DNA of 8,837 bases from Firmicutes bacterium UBA3871 (GTDB lineage Bacteria > Bacillota > Clostridia > Peptostreptococcales > Anaerovoracaceae). Position 1 is the stretch's first letter. Each line of letters begins with the position of its first letter. Below are positions 1 through 6,235 of this stretch, in pieces. Made by a program: the position numbers and the translations under genes. Below the pieces are notes generated by a model that had not been told where the DNA came from, searched no databases, and saw only the letters and a list, made by a program, of their open reading frames with translations. The DNA is taken from contig DGGP01000088.1 in the NCBI GenBank assembly GCA_002392265.1, forward strand, positions 1-8,837, given 5' to 3'.

Positions 1-3000
1 GTTTGGATCGGCAGTGGTAAAATCTGCCGTCACAGCGGAGGTGGAGGCGGAAACGAAGTACGACCCGTCACCGAGCTTGCCCAGCGTGCCGCCGAATGTG
101 GCAGCCTGCAGCGTAGGATTTCCCGCAACCTTTACAGTCAGGCGATATGTCGTGTCAACCTTTTCGGAGCCGCTTAGACGAATGCTGACATTCTTGTCCG
201 CTGCGACACTATCGATCGTAACAGGAATTGTAATCGTGCCGGATGTTGCCGCCGCCGTAAAGGACGAGCCGCCCGAAACATCATAGCTTACAGTATTCGA
301 CGAAGCGGTGTTCACCGTCAGGTTAAAGGCTTGCGAGCCGTACGGCAGGGTCATTGTGTAAGCCGTGGTGCCGCTTTCTACCGAAGCAGAAACCGAGCTT
401 CCCACATTAGAGCCGCCGGAAGTCCTGCCCTGCAGCACGAATGAGCTTGCCGCCGCCACATCACGAGTGATTGTTACAGTAGCGTATTTAACCTGAGTCG
501 TTGCGCTTCCAGTGTAGATGTATGTGTAGACCTTGTACTGCGCGCCGCCCGTGTAGCTGCCGCTGATGCTTACTGCAGCAGGAGAGCCTTCAATCGAGGT
601 GAATGCGGTACCGCCACTCTTTCCCTCTGCTGCCGTTGTCAGTGTAGTGCTTGCAGGCACTACTCGAACGTAGCCGGAGGCAGTCATGTTTGCCGTAATC
701 GTCGCAGTCACCAGGCTTGTCGTGCCGGTTGCGGAAACCGAGTTAATATCAGGTGTGGTGTATCCCGTTGTAAAGGAAGTCGATGTGTTTACAGGGGATT
801 TCTTGTCCTTGTTCATAAAGGCATTTTCCGGAACGGTGACTGTATATTCATGACCGTCCGCGAGGAGCGAAACCGGGTCGAGCGTCAGCATCGTGCCCGC
901 TGTCTTTTCCGTCATATCTGCCGTGAATGCCACATCGGAACCTGCAGTATTGTCACGGAATTTAACATTATTCTTTATATAATTTGCGTCGATTTCCTTC
1001 AGATCCTTTGTGAACATCTGCTGGTCGAACTGAATCTTTATGTCGGCATCCGTCTTCACATATGAGCGACCGTCCGTAGGAGTGTATTTTACCTCCGGAA
1101 TCACATATCCTACAGTAAAGAGGATATACTGCGAACTGATAACCTCGCCGCTGTCTTCGTATTTGAATGCATTGTCGCTGAATGCAAGATAGTATGTGTA
1201 GCCGTTTTCGAGCGGCTCCTTAGGCGTTATCGTGATGCCCTTGTTCTTCTTTGCAACCTCGGCGCTGAATACCACGCGCTTTCCGTTGCTTTCGTAGTCT
1301 ATGTCGTCCTTGTCTTTGCTGTTCTTTTTATCGTCATCATCATCGTCGAACTCCGAATAGTCGACCTTTCTGAACGAAATCTTGCTGCGAACGTAATCCG
1401 CTGTCAGCTCCTTGTAATTGCTGTCCGCAGGCAGAATTGAAGATTTGAACGTAATCGATGGCTTCAGCGAGGTTGCCTGACCGCGCGAGCCGTTTACAGG
1501 CTTGAACGTAACACCGTCGCTGCTTCCGTCGCTGCAGGTGAATGAAGAAGAGAACTTCGCATTGTATTCATACTGCTTGCTGCTGTTCTTTTCCTGCGTC
1601 CGGAAAACATCCTCCGCAAAATATACAAAGAACTTCGATTTCTTTTTCAGCTCCGCCGTCGGGGTAATCGTTATCAGCGTCGCGGAGTCGTTAATTTTTG
1701 CCTTAAATGCAGTGGCGCTGCCGCCCTCCTTCTTTGCCGTAAAATATACGTTTTCAAGAATATAATCGCTCGTAACCTTTTGTCCGTTTCCGGTATAAAT
1801 CGGCTTTGAGAACGAAATCGTAATAGTCGGGTTCAGCGAAATGCCCGTGCTGCCGTCGGCCGGGTTCATCACAGGAATCAGCTCACCCTTTGCCGAAATC
1901 GCACCGCTTGTCACTGTGTCTGCCGTCTCGATGTAGAAAGGCTTTAGCTCGTATGTCACGCCGTTTGCGAAGCAGTACAGCCTGATCACCCTCTCGTCGC
2001 CGAGGAAGTGGCACTGCGCATAGGCATAAGCATTCGTCAGTACAGCACCTTCTTCCAGGCTTACTGAAGTTCCTGCCGCAGGCGCCGCTACAGTAAGCGC
2101 ATTAAGGGACACATCGGAGTCAAGGCTCACATTTGCGGGACCCTCCGTCACGCGAACCTTCTGGTACACACCGGTCTCAAGCTTCAGAGTAGCGCCCGAG
2201 CCCGCATATACGAGGTTAAAACCGGGGTTTTTCATTACTCTCGAGATGTCGTCTTCCTCGAGGATTACGGAATTCTTTGCCATAACCGTGCCGACCGTGG
2301 TATCGCCTTCGGCAACCACGCGGACGGTGTTATCCGTGCGAGCGACCTCCATATACCCTACGCGGCAGTTTTTCAGGTGAATGCTCTTTTCACCGCCGCC
2401 GTATATATAAAGATTTCCCAGGAAGTTGCAGTTTTCAAATGTGACATCCCCGCCGGCAACTGCCTTGTCAACCGTGAAATCGCCTACATAGACGGTGTCC
2501 TTGAAGGTCTGGCCTGCCTTTGTACAGGTGGATTCGTCTGTTACTATGCGCTCCTTGTCCACGATATCGCAGATGATTTTTACAGCCTGCGCGCGTGTCA
2601 GAGCATCGGTCGGGTGCAGCTTGCCGTCATCATAGGCGCCCATGTACTGACGCTCAACTATGCGCTGTACCGAAGCATAGGCCCAGTCGGATACCTTTCC
2701 GTAGTCCGGATATTTTTTTATATTTGCAACCTTTTTGTCGTAAGGCAGCAGCCTCTCGCCGATGACTGCGGCTTCCTGACGCGAAATGTTTGCGTTCGGG
2801 CGGAAGGTGCCATCGTCATAGCCGAGAATGTAGCCCGCGTTTACGCCGATCGCAATAGGATTGTAGTACCAGGCGCCCTTTTCGACATCGCTGAAGCTTA
2901 TGTCAGCCTTTTTTTCATTGCCGAAAGCGTTGTTAACCATCATGCAGAACTCTGCGCGGGTTACCGGGTTGTTCGGCCTGAAGAGGTTGCTGTCGTCATA

Positions 3001-3186
3001 GCCCGAGACGATGCCGTAGTTTATCGCCTTTACCACGTACATTTCAACCCAGGTGCCTTTTACATCAGTAAAGAGCAGTGCCGCATGCGATGGCAGCACT
3101 ACGCCAAAGGACGTCGCCGCAAATATCACCGTAAGAGTTGCGGCTGCAATGCGCCGCCTGATGTTCTTTGTGAGCATACTTAACAT
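1..3186 (-). CDS. Large exported SLH-domain surface protein with Ig-like and cadherin-like repeats (N-terminal 1062 residues; 3' end outside window)
   Basis: The minus-strand frame is open from the ATG at 3186-3184 to the window edge, so the C-terminus is missing. Residues 5-35 form a Sec signal peptide (KNIRRR, hydrophobic core, likely cut after SHA). Three SLH repeats follow at about 38-88, 97-147 and 161-212, with motif positions TRAE, SRQE and TRAQ, the type of repeat that binds pyruvylated secondary wall polysaccharide. Residues 226-420 are short beta strands rich in Gly and Asn (GGGEKSIHLKNC), resembling a beta-helix. Three Big_5-type Ig-like domains follow at about 436-550, 557-692 and 698-808; the first opens PADGSTGISLNP. 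A beta-rich stretch spans 811-912, and a cadherin-like beta sandwich spans about 935-1020. An acidic tract lies at 614-629. The ATG at 3186 is chosen because AAGGGG sits 9 nt upstream; the next Met, three codons on, is 18 nt away. The protein is probably a long wall-anchored fibre or adhesin; no catalytic domain is visible. The domain calls are by eye. Confidence 0.93.
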   Translation of the reverse strand, partial: MLSMLTKNIRRRIAAATLTVIFAATSFGVVLPSHAALLFTDVKGTWVEMYVVKAINYGIVSGYDDSNLFRPNNPVTRAEFCMMVNNAFGNEKKADISFSDVEKGAWYYNPIAIGVNAGYILGYDDGTFRPNANISRQEAAVIGERLLPYDKKVANIKKYPDYGKVSDWAYASVQRIVERQYMGAYDDGKLHPTDALTRAQAVKIICDIVDKERIVTDESTCTKAGQTFKDTVYVGDFTVDKAVAGGDVTFENCNFLGNLYIYGGGEKSIHLKNCRVGYMEVARTDNTVRVVAEGDTTVGTVMAKNSVILEEDDISRVMKNPGFNLVYAGSGATLKLETGVYQKVRVTEGPANVSLDSDVSLNALTVAAPAAGTSVSLEEGAVLTNAYAYAQCHFLGDERVIRLYCFANGVTYELKPFYIETADTVTSGAISAKGELIPVMNPADGSTGISLNPTITISFSKPIYTGNGQKVTSDYILENVYFTAKKEGGSATAFKAKINDSATLITITPTAELKKKSKFFVYFAEDVFRTQEKNSSKQYEYNAKFSSSFTCSDGSSDGVTFKPVNGSRGQATSLKPSITFKSSILPADSNYKELTADYVRSKISFRKVDYSEFDDDDDDKKNSKDKDDIDYESNGKRVVFSAEVAKKNKGITITPKEPLENGYTYYLAFSDNAFKYEDSGEVISSQYILFTVGYVIPEVKYTPTDGRSYVKTDADIKIQFDQQMFTKDLKEIDANYIKNNVKFRDNTAGSDVAFTADMTEKTAGTMLTLDPVSLLADGHEYTVTVPENAFMNKDKKSPVNTSTSFTTGYTTPDINSVSATGTTSLVTATITANMTASGYVRVVPASTTLTTAAEGKSGGTAFTSIEGSPAAVSISGSYTGGAQYKVYTYIYTGSATTQVKYATVTITRDVAAASSFVLQGRTSGGSNVGSSVSASVESGTTAYTMTLPYGSQAFNLTVNTASSNTVSYDVSGGSSFTAAATSGTITIPVTIDSVAADKNVSIRLSGSEKVDTTYRLTVKVAGNPTLQAATFGGTLGKLGDGSYFVSASTSAVTADFTTADPN

Positions 3187-3240
3187 ATCGAAAAACCCCT
3201 TTCTGTGAGTTTTATTCGCAAAGATACTTTTACATAGTAT

Positions 3241-3269
3241 AGTATAATACAGAAAACGCGCCCTGTCTT
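3241..3269 (-). promoter_or_regulatory. Sigma-A promoter of the large SLH gene
   Basis: Read on the minus strand, AAGACA (3269-3264) is followed after exactly 17 nt by TATACT (3246-3241). A second overlapping TATACT lies at 3241-3236. The predicted start of transcription is near 3234, giving a leader of about 48 nt. The ribosome binding site AAGGGG lies 9 nt before the ATG. This is a consensus match only. Confidence 0.6.
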
Positions 3270-3318
3270 TAAAAAAACGGAAATGTAAAGCTTTTGTAAT
3301 GGATTTTTATTAAAAATC

Positions 3319-3327
3319 TGTTAATAT
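3319..3327 (+). promoter_or_regulatory. Extended -10 promoter of the 507-residue SLH gene
   Basis: TG at 3319-3320, one base, then TAATAT at 3322-3327 makes an extended -10 element. No good -35 is present (the best is TGGATT at 3300-3305 or nearby, a weak match), which is tolerated with extended -10 promoters. Transcription would start near 3334, about 14 nt before the purine-rich ribosome binding site at 3348-3356. The 200-bp interval 3187-3386 holds only this promoter, the divergent one and a small AT-rich inverted repeat at 3303-3317. Confidence 0.45.
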
Positions 3328-3347
3328 ATTATGTATTGATACGTATA

Positions 3348-3373
3348 GGGAAGGAGATGTCCGCTACGGACAT
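3348..3373 (+). promoter_or_regulatory. Ribosome binding site followed directly by a perfect hairpin
   Basis: GGGAAGGAG (3348-3356) is the only Shine-Dalgarno candidate for the 507-residue SLH gene. It is followed without a gap by ATGTCCG-CTA-CGGACAT (3357-3373), a perfect 7-bp inverted repeat with a 3-nt loop. If the hairpin forms, ATG 3357 is buried in the stem. The ribosome binding site would then lie an effective 13 nt from ATG 3387, instead of 30 nt along the chain. That supports 3387 as the start, but it is inference. Confidence 0.5.
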
Positions 3374-3386
3374 AAAGAAATTTAAA

Positions 3387-4910
3387 ATGAAGAGAATGAA
3401 AGGTTTAAATAGAATCCTCGCATTTGTCCTGTGCTTTTCCATGGTAATCGCGGGAACTGCGGTTTCGTTTGCGGATGAAGCTGCAGCCGACTGGAAGGAC
3501 AAGGAATACACAGCGGCTGTAGAGGATTTGATGAGCGAAGGAATAATTACAGGCGATGTGGACGGTCTGTTCCACCCGGACGACAACCTGACCAGGGCGC
3601 AGGCCTGCAAGATTGTCATTGCGACTATCGGCACCGGCGAAGAGCTTCTCGCCAGCTCCGCGGCACTGTCTGCGGGCAGGTTCACAGACCTTTCCGGCGC
3701 CAAGTGGGCAGCACCTTACATCGGCTATGCTGCAGCAGCCGGCATAATCCAGGGCTACGAGGACGGCAGCTTCAGACCTTCAAACAAGGTCACCGTTGCG
3801 GAGCTTTGCGCAATGCTGGTCAGAGCTTCGGGCGCGGATGATACGGTCAGCGGAACCTGGCCGGCAAATTATGTGAATGCGGCGGATGCACTGGGACTTT
3901 TCAGCGGCACGGGCATGGTTGATGAAAACGGCAACCATCCGACAAACCTTGCTGCTGCAAAGTGGATGGCGGCATGGCTTACATATAACGGAAAAAGCGG
4001 CATAAAAGAAAACGCTGCGGTAATGAACGAAGCGGTGGAAAAGGCGCTTGCGCCTGAAACCGGAGAGGTTGAGAATCCTGAAGAGGTCGACATCGTAACT
4101 CAGGATATTGATATGGGCTCTTACGGAAAGGTCAAGGATGCGGTGTACTGCCCGGGCGGGAAATTATCTGCGGACTTTTCACAGCTGCTGGTAGGCGATT
4201 TATCGAGCGGCGTGGCGCTTTCAAAGGATGTAAAGGTTTACACCTACGGTCTTTCAAAGGACTACAATAAAAAGATGAAGCTCGAAAGCGGCGCGGCTTT
4301 TTACAGACCTGCGGAGCTTTTCAAGTACAAGGGCGTGCTGACAAAGGCTTGGTGCGGTGTTAAAGGCGATGAGATAAATGTAATAATTCTGCCTTCGGAT
4401 GTGGGCTTTTCGGGTAATGTCTATGCGGTGATTAATGAAATCGTGACTGTTCAGAATTCGGACGGAATAGCTGTGACTGCACTTGAAACACTGGTTGCGG
4501 GGCACGAGACCCACTGGGCGGCAAAGAATGAGAGCGTGACAATGCCGGGAATCGCAGAAATTAACGCTGCATTTGCAGAGGGTGCGATTTTTGAGATTGC
4601 GGTAACTTCGGGAGAGGTGACGCATGTGACAAGCAATCCTGCGATGAAGAGGGGCAAGGAGTTCAAGGCTTTGACCGGTGGCACCTGGGCGACCGTTTCG
4701 GCGATTGTTGACAGGAATAACGAGATTGGCGTGGCTTCGAGAATATATGAAGTAAATCCCGACGCCAGCGTTTATGTTCTCGCTAGCGACGGGAATTCAT
4801 ACGAAGCCGGGAGCCTCAAATCAATCAGAAAGGGTGATATGGTAAGACTTTACGATATCAGAAAGGATGATGAGGACATCGCGGATATTATAGTAGTAAA
4901 GAAAGATTAG
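3387..4910 (+). CDS. Exported SLH-domain protein, 507 residues (S-layer-associated)
   Basis: Residues 1-29 are a Sec signal peptide (MKRMKGLNR, hydrophobic core, likely cut after VSFA). SLH repeat 1 spans about 34-81 (motif TRAQ) and repeat 2 about 99-148 (motif TVAE). A third, decayed repeat spans 158-200 and lacks the usual TRAx motif. Residue 205 onward is a beta-rich region of unknown function. The last ~65 residues resemble the C-terminus of the 812-residue SLH protein downstream, and the stretch WPANY...LGLF in repeat 3 is also shared, so the two are paralogues. The start is uncertain. The frame is open from a TTG at 3336 with no ribosome binding site. ATG 3357 directly abuts GGGAAGGAG with no spacer. 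ATG 3387 and ATG 3396 both give a normal signal peptide; 3387 is preferred. The gene diverges from the giant SLH gene and converges on the glycosyltransferase, overlapping its 3' end by 23 bp. Probably a wall-anchored accessory surface protein; no enzymatic motif is seen. Confidence 0.92.
   Translation: MKRMKGLNRILAFVLCFSMVIAGTAVSFADEAAADWKDKEYTAAVEDLMSEGIITGDVDGLFHPDDNLTRAQACKIVIATIGTGEELLASSAALSAGRFTDLSGAKWAAPYIGYAAAAGIIQGYEDGSFRPSNKVTVAELCAMLVRASGADDTVSGTWPANYVNAADALGLFSGTGMVDENGNHPTNLAAAKWMAAWLTYNGKSGIKENAAVMNEAVEKALAPETGEVENPEEVDIVTQDIDMGSYGKVKDAVYCPGGKLSADFSQLLVGDLSSGVALSKDVKVYTYGLSKDYNKKMKLESGAAFYRPAELFKYKGVLTKAWCGVKGDEINVIILPSDVGFSGNVYAVINEIVTVQNSDGIAVTALETLVAGHETHWAAKNESVTMPGIAEINAAFAEGAIFEIAVTSGEVTHVTSNPAMKRGKEFKALTGGTWATVSAIVDRNNEIGVASRIYEVNPDASVYVLASDGNSYEAGSLKSIRKGDMVRLYDIRKDDEDIADIIVVKKD
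4757..4794 (-). terminator. Imperfect hairpin, possible terminator of the glycosyltransferase transcript
   Basis: Arms 4757-4770 and 4781-4794 pair at 12 of 14 positions around a 10-nt loop. On the minus strand the GC-rich stem is followed by ATTTACTTC, a weak T tract. It lies about 94 nt beyond the glycosyltransferase stop codon, inside the coding sequence of the convergent SLH gene. The tract is not uniform T, so intrinsic termination here is uncertain. Confidence 0.3.
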
Positions 4911-5997
4911 ATTCGAGGACATTTTCGAGAGCGTAGCGCTCAATGCCTTCGGTAGGATGATAAAGGTCTGTGTTTTCGCAGACCTTTTTTATTGCCGCTT
5001 TGCAGGCTGCAATGTCGCCGAAATCGTAGAGCTCACCGTTTTGTCCCGGACGAATCAGGTCCGTGTGGCCCTTTACGCGACTTGCCACTACGGGCAGCCC
5101 GCAGGCGAGGGATTCGAGGACGTTAAACGGCAAGCCTTCGCTGCGGCTTGCAGAAAGCGAGAGGTCGCTTGCGGCATAATAGTCTTCGATGTTTTGCACA
5201 AAGCCCGGGAAGGAGACGAATTCAGCAATGCCAAGCTCGCCTGCCAGTTTTTTGCAGCTTTCAAGCTCTGCACCGGTGCCGGCCAGAGTCAGGCGGTAAT
5301 CGATTTTCGGGCTGCAGGCGGTGCCTTCTTCGCGAAGTGCCTTTAGTACATGCAGCAGGAAAGCCTGATTCTTGCGCGCAGAAAACTCTGCCGCATAGAT
5401 CATGTTGAACGTCTTTGGGGTAGAGGCGCATGATGCTACAGTGCCTGCGGTCTTGCGAGGAAAAAATCTGTGGCTGTCAAAGCCTACACCGGGGATTTTG
5501 TATATTTCGGAATCGCTTTTGCAAAGATGCTGCGAAAGCGCGATTTTTAAATCTTCATCGTTCATTACAATTAGGCGATTTGTGACACCGGCCGTAAGCT
5601 TTTCGGCGGCGAGCAAGACTGTGCGCCTTGCAAATGGTGTGGCTGCGTCAAAAAGATAGCCGTGAACCATATTCACTGCACGTGGGCGGGCATGGCCTTT
5701 CAGCCTGCGAATCGCGAGCCTGGTAAAAAAGGCGGCCAGCGATGTGTGCATTATTACGATATCGTAACGCTCGCCTGAAAGCCTGTGCTTTAGCATGGAT
5801 GCGGCCCTGAAATTGGAGCTTGCAGACATGTGCTTTTCAAATGGCAGAATAAAAGTGCCGGCCTCCGCCGGAATCCCCGCCGGGTCTCCGGCTCCGGCAA
5901 CGTCCACGCTGTGGCCCTTTGCGAGCAGAGCGTTTATATAGGGCAGATGAAAGGATCTGATGTGCCCGAATGTAGATGCGATGTATAAAATCTTCAT
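4888..5997 (-). CDS. Family 4 glycosyltransferase (GT-B fold), 369 residues
   Basis: The protein transfers a sugar from an activated donor to a glycan or lipid-linked acceptor at the cytoplasmic face of the membrane; the exact substrates cannot be read from the sequence. The N-terminal Rossmann half opens MKILYIASTFGHIRSF, and the acceptor-side motif MVHGY is at 110-114. The linker IPGVGFD (168-174) leads into the C-terminal donor-binding half. That half has AAEFSARKN (202-210), LAGTG (238-242) and the family EX7E motif with E287 and E295 in SEGLPFNVLE, followed by ACGLPVVAS. The length is normal for GT4. There is no signal peptide or membrane helix. ATG 5997 is chosen because MKILYIAS is the usual family start. 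An in-frame ATG at 6048 would add 17 unlike residues across the predicted promoter. No Shine-Dalgarno precedes either start. Its place between SLH genes suggests a role in secondary wall polysaccharide or S-layer glycosylation (inference). The 3' end overlaps the convergent SLH gene by 23 bp. Confidence 0.93.
   Translation of the reverse strand: MKILYIASTFGHIRSFHLPYINALLAKGHSVDVAGAGDPAGIPAEAGTFILPFEKHMSASSNFRAASMLKHRLSGERYDIVIMHTSLAAFFTRLAIRRLKGHARPRAVNMVHGYLFDAATPFARRTVLLAAEKLTAGVTNRLIVMNDEDLKIALSQHLCKSDSEIYKIPGVGFDSHRFFPRKTAGTVASCASTPKTFNMIYAAEFSARKNQAFLLHVLKALREEGTACSPKIDYRLTLAGTGAELESCKKLAGELGIAEFVSFPGFVQNIEDYYAASDLSLSASRSEGLPFNVLESLACGLPVVASRVKGHTDLIRPGQNGELYDFGDIAACKAAIKKVCENTDLYHPTEGIERYALENVLESNLSLLL
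4962..4990 (+). terminator. Rho-independent terminator of the 507-residue SLH gene, inside the glycosyltransferase coding sequence
   Basis: Arms 4962-4972 and 4977-4987 pair over 11 bp (core AAAGGTCTG/CAGACCTTT plus G-C and a G-T wobble) around a TTTT loop. A run of six T lies at 4985-4990. It begins 51 nt after the SLH stop codon. On the other strand the stem is followed by only TTTATC, so it should act in the plus direction only. It is encoded antisense to codons for KKVCENTDL near the glycosyltransferase C-terminus. Confidence 0.82.
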
Positions 5998-6032
5998 ATT
6001 ATATTTATAACACCGGCTGTGGGTTTTAACAA
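5998..6032 (-). promoter_or_regulatory. Sigma-A promoter of the glycosyltransferase, predicting a leaderless mRNA
   Basis: On the minus strand TTGTTA (6032-6027) is followed after 17 nt by TATAAA (6009-6004). The next six bases are TATAAT (6003-5998), then the ATG (5997-5995). With the usual distance from the -10 element, +1 falls on or next to the A of the ATG. No Shine-Dalgarno sequence precedes the gene. Matches to consensus are 4/6 and 5/6. Confidence 0.5.
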
Positions 6033-6040
6033 GTGGAACG

Positions 6041-6185
6041 TGTAACATACCGTAATAATATGTAGCAGTGTATTAACAGACTTGTAACACTGCTGTAATG
6101 GACATTTTGAGGGCCGTGTAGTATATTTAGACTGTGATTAAGATAGTCATGTGCAAAAGGGGCAATTTGTTACGGTTGTGTTACA
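6041..6185. promoter_or_regulatory. Shared upstream region with repeated TGTAACA/TGTTACA motifs and a dyad
   Basis: TGTAACA occurs at 6041-6047 and 6083-6089, and its exact reverse complement TGTTACA at 6179-6185. A 6/7 copy (TGTTACG) lies at 6168-6174. An 8-bp inverted repeat AGCAGTGT/ACACTGCT spans 6064-6071 and 6087-6094. The motifs lie upstream of both the glycosyltransferase and the S-layer promoters and could bind a shared regulator. No gene is seen in the 6049-6237 interval. Confidence 0.35.
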
Positions 6186-6200
6186 AAACAGCCTTAGAGA

Positions 6201-6230
6201 TTGACTAGTATTCTCACAAGATTGTATAAT
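6201..6230 (+). promoter_or_regulatory. Strong sigma-A promoter of the 812-residue S-layer gene
   Basis: TTGACT (6201-6206), an 18-nt spacer and a perfect TATAAT (6225-6230) place the start of transcription near 6237-6238. The leader is therefore about 124 nt. This is the closest promoter to consensus in the window, in keeping with high expression. Confidence 0.78.
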
Positions 6231-6235
6231 GCTAA

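Noticed and set aside
2377..3183. Plus-strand open frame of 268 codons
   Set aside because: It is antisense to the signal peptide, SLH repeats and beta region of the giant SLH protein, whose frame has clear homology; no ribosome binding site and no recognisable protein features.
3295..3303. TGTAATGGA shared with 6094-6102 upstream of two SLH genes
   Set aside because: A single 9-base match between two AT-rich regions of this size can arise by chance, and its distance to the promoters differs.
3336..3386. TTG 3336 start for the 507-residue SLH protein
   Set aside because: No Shine-Dalgarno upstream, it lies at the expected transcription start, and it would put the purine-rich ribosome binding site inside the gene.
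4254..4684. Minus-strand open frames within the 507-residue SLH gene
   Set aside because: Shadows of a well-supported coding sequence; no start signals and cysteine/histidine-rich composition typical of antisense frames.
4930..4942. Small GAGCG-TAG-CGCTC hairpin after the SLH stop codon
   Set aside because: Only five base pairs and no T run; the strong terminator follows 20 bases later.
4957..5659. Plus-strand open frames across the glycosyltransferase
   Set aside because: Antisense to conserved GT4 motifs; the first would begin at the SLH gene's terminator.
5998..6048. Upstream in-frame ATG (6048) for the glycosyltransferase
   Set aside because: The 17 extra residues do not look like the family, lack a ribosome binding site and would cover the predicted -35 and -10 elements.
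6149..6208. Small open frame (19 codons, MCKRGN...) upstream of the S-layer promoter
   Set aside because: No ribosome binding site, and it overlaps the -35 element of the S-layer promoter.
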